DNA of 6,492 nucleotides from a bacterium (GCA_021799835.1 JAJYZQ010000026.1:1-6492); one strand, 5' to 3'. Shown: positions 1-4,829, counted from the stretch's first letter. Numbers and translations: made by a program. The notes: generated from the letters alone by a model not told the origin.

Positions 1-276
1 CGGATAGGGTTGGTCTGCTTTTTTATCCACCTCCACTACCCCATCCCCTTCAACAATATCCACATCATTATATTTCTTCATATGATCTTCCCACTTTTTT
101 GCAAGATCCACACCAAGAATGGATTGCTCTCCCGGCCAATTTTCCACATAACCGGTTTCTGCGATCTGCCCGCCAAAGTCTTTGGTAACCAAAGCAGTTT
201 TTATTTTTTTTCGTGCGGCGTAAATACCTGCGGTCACCCCTGATGTGCCGCCGCCGATAATAATCAAATCATACAT
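1..276 (-). CDS. trxB: Thioredoxin reductase (NADPH/FAD), N-terminal part, cut by window edge
   Basis: The first 92 codons of a flavoprotein disulfide reductase are present; the rest lies beyond the left edge. The protein opens with a beta strand (YDLIII) and the dinucleotide-binding turn GGGTSG at residues 8-13, which keeps the GxGxxG spacing although most TrxB proteins have GGGPAG. FGGQI at 34-38 and the ENWPG segment at 45-49 are typical of the FAD domain of the TrxB family. The redox CxxC and NADPH domain would lie in the missing part. Known family role: transfer of electrons from NADPH to thioredoxin or glutaredoxin-like proteins in the cytoplasm. The start is the ATG at 276; no Shine-Dalgarno is seen. 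The glutaredoxin gene directly upstream, 91 bp away, is a likely substrate (inference). A related NAD(P)/FAD oxidoreductase cannot be excluded from this half. Confidence 0.88.
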   Translation of the reverse strand, partial: MYDLIIIGGGTSGVTAGIYAARKKIKTALVTKDFGGQIAETGYVENWPGEQSILGVDLAKKWEDHMKKYNDVDIVEGDGVVEVDKKADQPYP

Positions 277-296
277 AAATGTTGCGTAGTATTAGT

Positions 297-305
297 AGTA
301 CTTCT
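297..305 (-). promoter_or_regulatory. Shared leader motif upstream of trxB
   Basis: On the minus strand the leader reads AGAAGTACT here and continues CTA to give a 13-base element over 293-305. It matches the element upstream of the glutaredoxin gene (616-628) in 12 of 13 bases. The core includes the palindrome AGTACT. It ends about 16-20 bases before the trxB start. Its function is unknown; an operator or an initially transcribed element are both possible. Confidence 0.35.
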
Positions 306-329
306 TACCGTGATGCTCATATACGCATT

Positions 330-358
330 ACCGCCCCGTACCGAACGGTCGGGGCGGT
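330..358 (-). terminator. GC-rich hairpin between glutaredoxin gene and trxB
   Basis: ACCGCCCCG (330-338) pairs perfectly with CGGGGCGGT (350-358), and the interior ACC/GGT adds three more pairs around a small loop. It lies 9 bases past the glutaredoxin stop codon. That position suits a terminator or an attenuator ahead of trxB. There is no real T-run on either side: the minus strand continues AATGCG and the plus strand has only TTT. So intrinsic termination is uncertain, and mRNA 3'-end protection is an alternative. Confidence 0.5.
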
Positions 359-367
359 TTACTCTGC

Positions 368-604
368 TCACTTCAATCCCAGCACTTCTACAATTTTTGG
401 CTTATTGAAACCAATGATGATAGTGCCGTCAATATCAATGACCGGAACACCCATCTGTTGAGATTTCTGTACCATTTCCTTCAGCTTGTCCTGGTCCTGT
501 TCAACATTGTGATCAGTGTAGGCAATTTTGTTTTCCGTAAAGAAATCTTTTGCCATCTTACAGAACGGACAGTGTGTCGTGGAATAAATCGTTATCTGAT
601 GCAT
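368..604 (-). CDS. Glutaredoxin-like protein, YruB type
   Basis: A 78-residue thioredoxin-fold protein, the usual length for a minimal glutaredoxin. It has the CPFC redox site at residues 12-15, directly after the first strand (ITIYST). The GVPV segment carries cis-proline 54, and the DIDGTIIIGF segment near 57-66 builds the glutathione- or partner-binding face. The MGVPVIDIDG stretch is what I recognise as the YruB-like branch, small cytoplasmic thiol reductants that are commonly linked to thioredoxin reductase. The frame is open further upstream to 643. I place the start at the ATG at 604 because it gives the standard N-terminus (MHQITIYS) and because the best promoter -10 lies at 635-640, inside the longer version. 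No Shine-Dalgarno is present. trxB follows 91 bp downstream and is the likely electron donor (inference). Confidence 0.92.
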   Translation of the reverse strand: MHQITIYSTTHCPFCKMAKDFFTENKIAYTDHNVEQDQDKLKEMVQKSQQMGVPVIDIDGTIIIGFNKPKIVEVLGLK

Positions 605-615
605 ACAAACAGATC

Positions 616-628
616 TAATAGTACTTCT
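616..628 (-). promoter_or_regulatory. Shared leader motif upstream of the glutaredoxin gene
   Basis: Minus strand AGAAGTACTATTA, 12 of 13 bases identical to the element before trxB (293-305). Given the -10 box at 635-640, the motif would start at about +1 of the transcript. It ends 11 bases before the ATG. Confidence 0.35.
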
Positions 629-634
629 GGTTTC

Positions 635-662
635 ATTATACACGATGTGTCAAGAGCGTAAA
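635..662 (-). promoter_or_regulatory. Sigma70-type promoter for the glutaredoxin gene
   Basis: A perfect TATAAT (-10) is seen on the minus strand at 635-640. With a 16-bp spacer the -35 position (657-662) reads TTTACG, four of six matches. A perfect TTGACA lies at 648-653, but only 7 bp from the -10, which is too close to be its -35. The predicted start is near 628, giving a leader of about 24 nt. The promoter sits just past the vkor stop codon, so glutaredoxin need not depend on vkor transcription. Confidence 0.55.
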
Positions 663-665
663 CCT

Positions 666-1154
666 TCAGGGCGAACGTTTCGGTGCAGTATGCACATACG
701 TCCACCAAAATAAAATGATCAACGCCGATATAGTAGCTAAAGAAAGCAAACAATACGGGCAATAGGTCTTCAGTACGAACATCTCCATCGCAAGAAGGTA
801 ATAGGCAAACGCCGCACCAAGGATGCTGCTGCCGAGCGCTGCAAGCACATAGCGCCGATCATGGCGAATGCCATCAACCGTTTTTGTGCCGCGGAAAAAC
901 AATGCCGCAAGCATCAGGATAAGCAGATACCCACCTAAACCCACAAATGCCACCGGAATACCAAAGAGCGTTGCATAGATGCTCCGATTTACCGCATCGC
1001 AATCAAATGTTGAGTGCGGTGCGCACAGAAACGCGTTAAACGTCCCCACGGAAAAATGGAGCTTCAGCAAAAATAAGCAGTCGGCTATGCCGAGTACACA
1101 TAACGCCAGCGCAGCAAACGTACTCTTGCGCACTGCGGGAGTGAATATATTCAT
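666..1154 (-). CDS. VKOR-family membrane disulfide-forming oxidoreductase
   Basis: A 162-residue integral membrane protein with four or five hydrophobic helices (roughly 10-31, 62-87, 104-127 and 131-153). It carries the full bacterial vitamin K epoxide reductase signature: loop cysteines C44 and C52, the segment CDAVNRSIYATLFGIP (52-67) with the conserved serine 58, and the redox CPYC at 132-135. Known family role: it reoxidises a DsbA-like partner outside the membrane and passes electrons to a quinone, replacing DsbB. There is no fused thioredoxin domain, so a separate partner is needed; the dsbA-like gene at 1501-2247 supplies one. I chose the ATG at 1154. A TTG start at 1184 is in frame but lies within the upstream terminator's T-rich tail. 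No Shine-Dalgarno is visible, and the purine-poor leader is unusual. Confidence 0.93.
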   Translation of the reverse strand: MNIFTPAVRKSTFAALALCVLGIADCLFLLKLHFSVGTFNAFLCAPHSTFDCDAVNRSIYATLFGIPVAFVGLGGYLLILMLAALFFRGTKTVDGIRHDRRYVLAALGSSILGAAFAYYLLAMEMFVLKTYCPYCLLSLATISALIILFWWTYVHTAPKRSP

Positions 1155-1171
1155 AAAACAAGAGAGGTGGC

Positions 1172-1225
1172 CTAAAAAACACAAAAGCGCCTATGGCAAC
1201 GATCCTTCTGCAACACAGGCGCTTT
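1172..1225 (-). terminator. Intrinsic terminator after the CxxC mini-protein gene
   Basis: On the minus strand, AAAGCGCCT (1217-1225) pairs with AGGCGCTTT (1184-1192), a 9-bp stem around a 24-nt loop. It is followed by TTTGTGTTTTTTAG. The stem begins 9 bases past the stop codon of the 1235-1444 gene. The T-run ends only 17 bases before the vkor ATG, so the same element also forms most of the vkor leader. Confidence 0.75.
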
Positions 1226-1234
1226 CAGCCATCA

Positions 1235-1444
1235 TCATTCAAACCGATCTCCCTCAATATGCCGAATGAGTTCCTGCTTGAGCAGTTCTATCTGTTCTGC
1301 TTCGTTTTCCTTGAGCGCCTGCCAAAGTTCAATACAGTCCTCACAACCATACTCAGCGGCATTTTTAATGTAGTCATCATACCGCCATTGACTGTCCAGC
1401 TTTTCGGAAAGCTGATGGATCAGGTCATGATTGGCATCTTCCAT
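1235..1444 (-). CDS. Small acidic helical protein with a single CxxC motif, function unknown
   Basis: A 69-residue protein I do not recognise as a named family. It is almost entirely predicted helix: an N-terminal amphipathic helix (about residues 5-30), a short turn containing CEDC at 34-37 (preceded by YG), then a charged helix rich in Glu, Gln and Lys to the C-terminus. It has no signal peptide or membrane segment, so it is probably cytoplasmic. The helix with regularly spaced Glu residues and one His resembles half of a ferritin-like four-helix bundle, so metal binding as a dimer is possible (inference only). It lies 56 bp downstream of dsbA and is closed by a terminator, so it is probably the last gene of the dsbA transcript. 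The ATG at 1444 has no Shine-Dalgarno. Coding status is supported by the terminator placement and by its amphipathic composition. Confidence 0.72.
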   Translation of the reverse strand: MEDANHDLIHQLSEKLDSQWRYDDYIKNAAEYGCEDCIELWQALKENEAEQIELLKQELIRHIEGDRFE

Positions 1445-1500
1445 AAGATTATGAATTAATGATACCCCAATGACCGAATTATTATTCCACTAACAAAGTT

Positions 1501-2247
1501 TTACTTTCCTGCAGCAGAAAGCTGGCTGTTAATAGCAGATTGAATCTGTGAGAATGGCACCGCACCCAAGATCTGCTGGTTGCCCACGAACCATGTTGGT
1601 GTTGAGCTCACACCTGCATTGATACCATCCTGTTTGTCTTGCGCCACTTGATTTTTATACTTTCCAGAATCTAAGCAAGAATCAAACTGCGTGGTATTAA
1701 GGCCGAGCGTTTGGGCAAACTGTTTAAGATTCGCCGCAGACAACGATCCGCTATTCTCTTGGCCTTGGTGTGCGTAGGTATACTTGTAGAAATCCCAGAA
1801 CTTTCCTTGGTCTTGAGCGCAAAAACTTGCTTCTGCAGCGGTTTCGGAATCAGCACCCAAAAACGGAAATTGCTTAAATACGAATTTTACCTTTCCGGTG
1901 TCCACGTAGTCCTTGATCAGGTTGGTCACAATGGGCTGCCAAGAAGGATCCTGCTGTTGCATTGCCTGCACAACCGTCTGGTTATCTCCTGATGCCGCAC
2001 CACAGAACGGGCATTGGAAGTCCGCTGCTTCTACTACCGTCACGGGCGCATTCGTCTGCCCCATAACCGGATCATATGATTCTATTTTAATGGTGCCTGT
2101 TTTTGTTTGTGCGGTTTGCTGTGTGTTGCCACCAGTAGTGCCGCCATTTTTCGCCGGAGTTGCCTTGCCGCTATAGATTATCGCGCCAGCAATGATCAGT
2201 CCGGCAATAATGACCGCAACGGGCACCCACTTACTATTGCTATTCAT
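1501..2247 (-). CDS. Membrane-anchored DsbA-like thiol:disulfide oxidoreductase
   Basis: A 248-residue protein. An N-terminal hydrophobic segment (about residues 7-25) follows a short polar start. It has no lipobox, so it is best read as an uncleaved anchor that places the domain outside the membrane. A low-complexity Gly/Thr/Gln linker (about 30-52) leads to a DsbA-family thioredoxin fold with an inserted helical domain. The active site is CPFC at 79-82 and the cis-proline is in STPTW (P217). Two further cysteines, C143 and C191, occupy positions typical of the thioredoxin_4/DsbA-like branch and may form a structural disulfide. Expected role: oxidation of cysteines in exported proteins, with reoxidation by the VKOR protein encoded at 666-1154. 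The ATG at 2247 matches the anchor start; no Shine-Dalgarno. Confidence 0.93.
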   Translation of the reverse strand: MNSNSKWVPVAVIIAGLIIAGAIIYSGKATPAKNGGTTGGNTQQTAQTKTGTIKIESYDPVMGQTNAPVTVVEAADFQCPFCGAASGDNQTVVQAMQQQDPSWQPIVTNLIKDYVDTGKVKFVFKQFPFLGADSETAAEASFCAQDQGKFWDFYKYTYAHQGQENSGSLSAANLKQFAQTLGLNTTQFDSCLDSGKYKNQVAQDKQDGINAGVSSTPTWFVGNQQILGAVPFSQIQSAINSQLSAAGK

Positions 2248-2272
2248 GTGTGTTCAAAAATAATACTGCCGC

Positions 2273-2301
2273 AGTGTATCACGCACGCAGGAAAAAAACA
2301 A
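2273..2301 (-). promoter_or_regulatory. Extended -10 promoter for the dsbA-like gene
   Basis: On the minus strand TTGTTT (2296-2301) and TACACT (2273-2278) are 17 bp apart. The -10 is preceded by TGA, an extended -10 element. The predicted start is near 2266, giving a leader of about 19 nt before the ATG at 2247. The T7 run that forms part of the -35 region could also serve as the tail of a weak terminator for sod, but I see no convincing stem before it. Confidence 0.5.
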
Positions 2302-2327
2302 CCACCCGAAACTGCCGTTCTCTCCCT

Positions 2328-2933
2328 TTAGCCCCTCACCACTGCTTGAAATCGCGCATCAACCTTTTTCCAGTCCACGTTGTTCAAATATTTCGTGAGG
2401 TAGGCGCCCCGATCTGGACCGTTGTCATAGTAATATGCATGTTCAAAAACATCTATCGCGAGCAATGGGACGGCTCCCCATACTGCGCCATTGTTATGCA
2501 TATCACAAAGATAGTTATGCAAACCGCCATCGGATGGATCATAGCAAAGAATTGCCCAGCCCAATGACGCTTTCGCGCACGCTATAAAATCTTCCTGCCA
2601 CCGCTCTGGCGAGCCGAAATCCTCCGTTAGTTTTTTAGACACGGAAAGTGTCGGGTCGGTCTTGCCGTCGCCTCCAAGGACATCCCAATAAAGTTCATGA
2701 AGGATCATACCGCTTGCATTGAACGATTCGCGGCGCTTCAGCTCCCCATACTCGCTGTAATTAGCATTTGCGGCGGCGCGGTCTATCTCCTCCAGCTTCT
2801 CTTCTATTTCATTCCGTTTTTTTACATAGCCCGCATAATGCGTATCGTGATGCCACTTGTTCACCTGTTCGGAGATGCCGGATGTCGCATTGTATGCAAA
2901 GGGCAGCGGCTTTACCTGATGATTGCCTTTCAT
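2328..2933 (-). CDS. Superoxide dismutase, Fe/Mn family
   Basis: A full-length 201-residue SOD that converts superoxide to oxygen and hydrogen peroxide. The four metal ligands are recognisable: H28 in WHHDTH, H79 in MILHELYW, and D161 and H165 in the DVFEH signature (the usual Trp is Phe). Around the metal, the position that is Gln69 in the classical E. coli iron enzyme is Gly75, and the position of Gln146 in the E. coli manganese enzyme is His146 (DMHNNG). This Gly/His pairing is known from archaeal-type and some bacterial SODs, and leaves metal preference open. It has no signal peptide, so it acts in the cytoplasm. The start is the ATG at 2933, with at most a weak AGG nine bases upstream. 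It lies between the kinase and dsbA and fits the oxidative-stress content of the cluster. Confidence 0.95.
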   Translation of the reverse strand: MKGNHQVKPLPFAYNATSGISEQVNKWHHDTHYAGYVKKRNEIEEKLEEIDRAAANANYSEYGELKRRESFNASGMILHELYWDVLGGDGKTDPTLSVSKKLTEDFGSPERWQEDFIACAKASLGWAILCYDPSDGGLHNYLCDMHNNGAVWGAVPLLAIDVFEHAYYYDNGPDRGAYLTKYLNNVDWKKVDARFQAVVRG

Positions 2934-2963
2934 AAAACATCGCCTGCTTAGTGGAAGCTAAAC

Positions 2964-2973
2964 AGTACCTTCT
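2964..2973 (-). promoter_or_regulatory. Looser copy of the shared leader motif upstream of sod
   Basis: Minus strand AGAAGGTACT differs from the trxB and glutaredoxin core AGAAGTACT by one inserted G. It lies 30 bases before the sod start. On its own it would not be called; it is listed because it precedes a third redox gene. Confidence 0.2.
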
Positions 2974-2983
2974 TATGCTAATA

Positions 2984-2997
2984 CAAAAATATTTTTG
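2984..2997. repeat. Perfect 14-bp AT palindrome
   Basis: CAAAAATATTTTTG reads the same on both strands. It lies between the kinase stop and the sod start and adjoins a second palindrome at 2998-3007. The symmetry would suit a dimeric regulator or a small cruciform. No known operator consensus (for example Fur or PerR boxes) fits. Confidence 0.6.
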
Positions 2998-3007
2998 GTA
3001 CGCGTAC
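2998..3007. repeat. Perfect 10-bp palindrome GTACGCGTAC
   Basis: This is a complete inverted repeat directly next to the AT palindrome at 2984-2997, and it overlaps the base of the hairpin at 3006-3040 by two bases. Together the three elements fill 57 continuous bases of the kinase-sod gap. Confidence 0.6.
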
Positions 3008-3040
3008 ATTGTAACGCATAAACAACTATGCATACAATGT
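3006..3040 (-). terminator. Hairpin abutting the sugar-kinase stop codon
   Basis: ACATTGTA (3006-3013) pairs with TACAATGT (3033-3040). After a small internal loop, GCATA (3016-3020) pairs with TATGC (3027-3031) around the loop AACAAC. The stem touches the kinase stop codon at 3041-3043. A 5-T run occurs downstream on the minus strand but only about 14-20 bases past the stem, so termination here is plausible but not textbook. Confidence 0.45.
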
Positions 3041-3907
3041 TTACTGCAGGGTATGCGCAAGCGCCGCACCCAGCGCCGCACCTTCGTGAATAAACATTCC
3101 CTGTCGGATATCTCTTGTTATGATATACGGCAAAAGTTTTTGTATGGTTGTCTGCGTTTCCGGCAAGAAAAGATCTGCGGCCTGCGCAAGCCCTCCGCCG
3201 AGCACAATACTATCGGGATTAAAAGCGTTCAGTATGTTGGCAAGCCCAACACCGAGGTGATGCCCAAATTTCTGATACTGCTCATGTGCAGCAGCTTCTC
3301 CCGCTCGCGCGCGGCGTTCCAGATCTTCCGGGTCTGTGCCCGCCGCCATTGATGCAAAAAATTGTTTGCTACAGAGCTGTTCCCACGTAGTGCCGGAAAT
3401 ATGATCCATAACCATGTGGCCAAATTCTCCCGCGGTATCATCTGCGCCATGATAGAGTGAACCGTTTATGATAATGCCTCCGCCCAGCCAACTGCCCAGG
3501 GTAATGCCGATGACTATATACTTTCCTTGCGCAGCACCCAAGAGATATTCGGCAAGCGTGTACAGTTTGGCATCATTCTCCATAAACACCGGAACATCAG
3601 GCACCTCCTTCTCACGCGCGAAAGATAACACCCACTCGCGCAGTGGTGCATTCCCTAATTCCGGTATGTGGGGAAATTGCACTGCTCCTTCGACGCTTAC
3701 CTTTCCCGCTGCAGCAACACCAATACTATGCAATGCTTTTCCCTGCAGTGATCCAACGAGAGAACTAAATATTGTGTTCAGTGTTTGCTGAAAAGGTGCC
3801 ACATTATGCGGCGTCGGATACTGCACATGGTAGTGCACCATTTTACTTTCAGAGTTAAAAACTAAGCCCATCATTTTTGTTGCACCGATGTCTATGCCAA
3901 TATCCAT
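3041..3907 (-). CDS. ROK-family sugar kinase (glucokinase-like) lacking the zinc-binding loop
   Basis: A 288-residue protein with the ROK architecture: N-terminal phosphate motif DIGATK (residues 6-11), END at 110-112 with the catalytic base D112, the second phosphate loop TLGSWLGGG (136-144), the sugar-binding EFGH (E161, H164), and the adenosine-side LGGGL near 236-240. Known role: ATP-dependent phosphorylation of glucose or a related hexose in the cytoplasm. Most ROK kinases follow E-x-G-H with CxCGxxGCxE, whose cysteines hold a structural zinc. Here the region reads SGTTWEQLCS (171-180): the trailing WEQ is kept, the cysteine loop is gone, and only one Cys remains. Substrate cannot be assigned from sequence, and a regulatory ROK is unlikely because no DNA-binding domain is present. 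The start ATG at 3907 follows an extended -10 promoter. Confidence 0.9.
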   Translation of the reverse strand: MDIGIDIGATKMMGLVFNSESKMVHYHVQYPTPHNVAPFQQTLNTIFSSLVGSLQGKALHSIGVAAAGKVSVEGAVQFPHIPELGNAPLREWVLSFAREKEVPDVPVFMENDAKLYTLAEYLLGAAQGKYIVIGITLGSWLGGGIIINGSLYHGADDTAGEFGHMVMDHISGTTWEQLCSKQFFASMAAGTDPEDLERRARAGEAAAHEQYQKFGHHLGVGLANILNAFNPDSIVLGGGLAQAADLFLPETQTTIQKLLPYIITRDIRQGMFIHEGAALGAALAHTLQ

Positions 3908-3928
3908 AGAGAGAAATTTAACTGTTGC

Positions 3929-3937
3929 ATTGTACCA
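3929..3937 (-). promoter_or_regulatory. Extended -10 promoter for the sugar kinase
   Basis: On the minus strand TGG precedes TACAAT, an extended -10 element (five of six matches). No good -35 is seen at the expected distance, as is common with extended -10 promoters. The predicted start near 3922 gives a leader of about 15 nt with no Shine-Dalgarno. It is arranged back to back with the tRNA promoter. Confidence 0.5.
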
Positions 3938-3945
3938 TATATGCT

Positions 3946-3974
3946 TTGACTTTTGCTATACAACCTGATAACGT
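3946..3974 (+). promoter_or_regulatory. Probable promoter of tRNA-Ser
   Basis: TTGACT (3946-3951) matches the -35 consensus in five of six bases. At 17 bp spacing lies TAACGT (3969-3974), a weak -10 with three of six matches. The predicted start is near 3981, about 16 bases before the mature tRNA 5' end. Confidence 0.4.
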
Positions 3975-3996
3975 ACAACCAAAATAGAGCATAAAC

Positions 3997-4084
3997 GGAG
4001 AGGTCGCATAGAGGCCGAGGGCGCTCGCTTGGAAAGCGGGTATACCGCAAGGTATCGAGGGTTCGAATCCCTCCCTCTCCGCCA
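3997..4084 (+). tRNA. tRNA-Ser (anticodon GGA), CCA encoded
   Basis: The 88-nt cloverleaf is complete. Acceptor stem GGAGAGG (3997-4003) pairs with CCTCTCC (4074-4080), followed by discriminator G and encoded CCA. The anticodon stem CTCGC/GCGGG (one G-U pair) carries loop TTGGAAA with anticodon GGA at 4031-4033, reading UCC and UCU. A long variable arm, ATACC/GGTAT closed by a GCAA tetraloop (4042-4055), is the class II hallmark of serine tRNAs. The T arm is GAGGG-TTCGAAT-CCCTC. The D stem is short: G10-C25 and C11-G24 pair, but the 12-23 position is A opposite G. Confidence 0.97.
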
Positions 4085-4244
4085 ATTTACAATTTCAGCA
4101 TTTTGGGGAGAGATTGCCTCGCAGCTTCGCCGCTCGGCAAAGATGAGGATAAAAATACCATACCGATAAGCTACTAAAAGTTGCAGATTTAGGTTTTTCT
4201 AAAGATACCAATCTTAATAAAAACTCTTAAATTAGCAAATCAAT
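4085..4244. other. AT-rich spacer between tRNA-Ser and the HEPN gene
   Basis: No complete gene is seen in these 160 bases. An imperfect hairpin with ends TTGCC (4114-4118) and GGCAA (4136-4140) could end the tRNA transcript but lacks a T-run. The frame 4153-4230 is open with no start codon and ends in TAA. It encodes a plausible C-terminus including VADLGFSKDTN and may be the remnant of a gene removed when the neighbouring low-GC DNA arrived (speculative). No convincing promoter for 4245 is visible. Confidence 0.4.
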
Positions 4245-4766
4245 ATGAGTACTAAAAAAGATGACCAAATATCATCCTGGTGCTGGCGAACCGGGCAATT
4301 TCTTTTTTACTTTGACCAACGGCAACAATCAGAACATGATAAAAAACTATATTATGACTTTCTATCTGAATTAGAGAAAAACAGTTTTAATTTTAGAAAC
4401 CAAGGAGTTCTTTTAATGCTGTGTTATGGCTTAATAGTTTATCCACGTGAAAGGTGGATAAACGAGATTGATTATAAATTAAACGAACATATTGTAAAAG
4501 TAGCTACTAAAATGCTTGGAAAACAGATAGAAAATCCGTTAGACTTATTTGAACTTCCATTGAATGAAAATAAGCAAGAATTCACCAAAGATACTTTGAA
4601 GCACTTAAGGAATGCCATCGCTCACGCTCAAATAGACGTTAATATTGACGACAACACGTTTACTTTTACAGATAGAACATTTTCAGCAAAAATTACAGTA
4701 GAGAATTTGGGTGTGTTTCTCTCTGGAGTTGGCAGATACTTTATTGAGCTAGAGGCAATGCATTAA
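4245..4766 (+). CDS. HEPN-domain protein, candidate RNase, low GC
   Basis: A 173-residue, mostly helical protein. The signature is LRNAIAHAQ around residues 121-129, where R122 and H127 form the R-x4-H motif of HEPN ribonucleases, with the polar Asn right after Arg as is usual. After it come a beta-rich stretch with TFTFTDRTF (about 138-146) and a final helix (about 152-170). This layout, helical bundle then R-x4-H then a small strand pair, resembles stand-alone HEPN families found on plasmids and in defence or toxin loci; I do not assign it to a named subfamily. There is no nucleotidyltransferase (MNT) partner next to it. GC content is about 34% over 4261-4740 by my count, against about 50% in sampled neighbours, suggesting transfer. 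The start is the ATG at 4245, without Shine-Dalgarno. A non-catalytic RNA-binding HEPN is the main alternative. Confidence 0.8.
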   Translation: MSTKKDDQISSWCWRTGQFLFYFDQRQQSEHDKKLYYDFLSELEKNSFNFRNQGVLLMLCYGLIVYPRERWINEIDYKLNEHIVKVATKMLGKQIENPLDLFELPLNENKQEFTKDTLKHLRNAIAHAQIDVNIDDNTFTFTDRTFSAKITVENLGVFLSGVGRYFIELEAMH

Positions 4767-4829
4767 CATCGCTTACACAAAAACTACAACAATAAACAAG
4801 CGGGAAAACAAATAAAAAATAATAGTGAG

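Noticed and set aside
605..643. Thirteen-residue N-terminal extension of the glutaredoxin
   Set aside because: It does not resemble any glutaredoxin N-terminus and would place the -10 box inside the coding region.
648..653. TTGACA as the -35 box of the glutaredoxin promoter
   Set aside because: It is only 7 bp from the TATAAT box; a usable -35 must be about 16-18 bp away. The weaker TTTACG at 657-662 fits better.
1155..1184. TTG start at 1184 for vkor
   Set aside because: It falls in the T-rich terminator tail, adds residues not typical of VKOR, and an ATG lies 30 bases further in.
2281..2325. Intrinsic terminator after sod at the T7 run
   Set aside because: A run of seven T is present on the minus strand but the preceding bases give no stable stem; the run is better explained as part of the dsbA promoter region.
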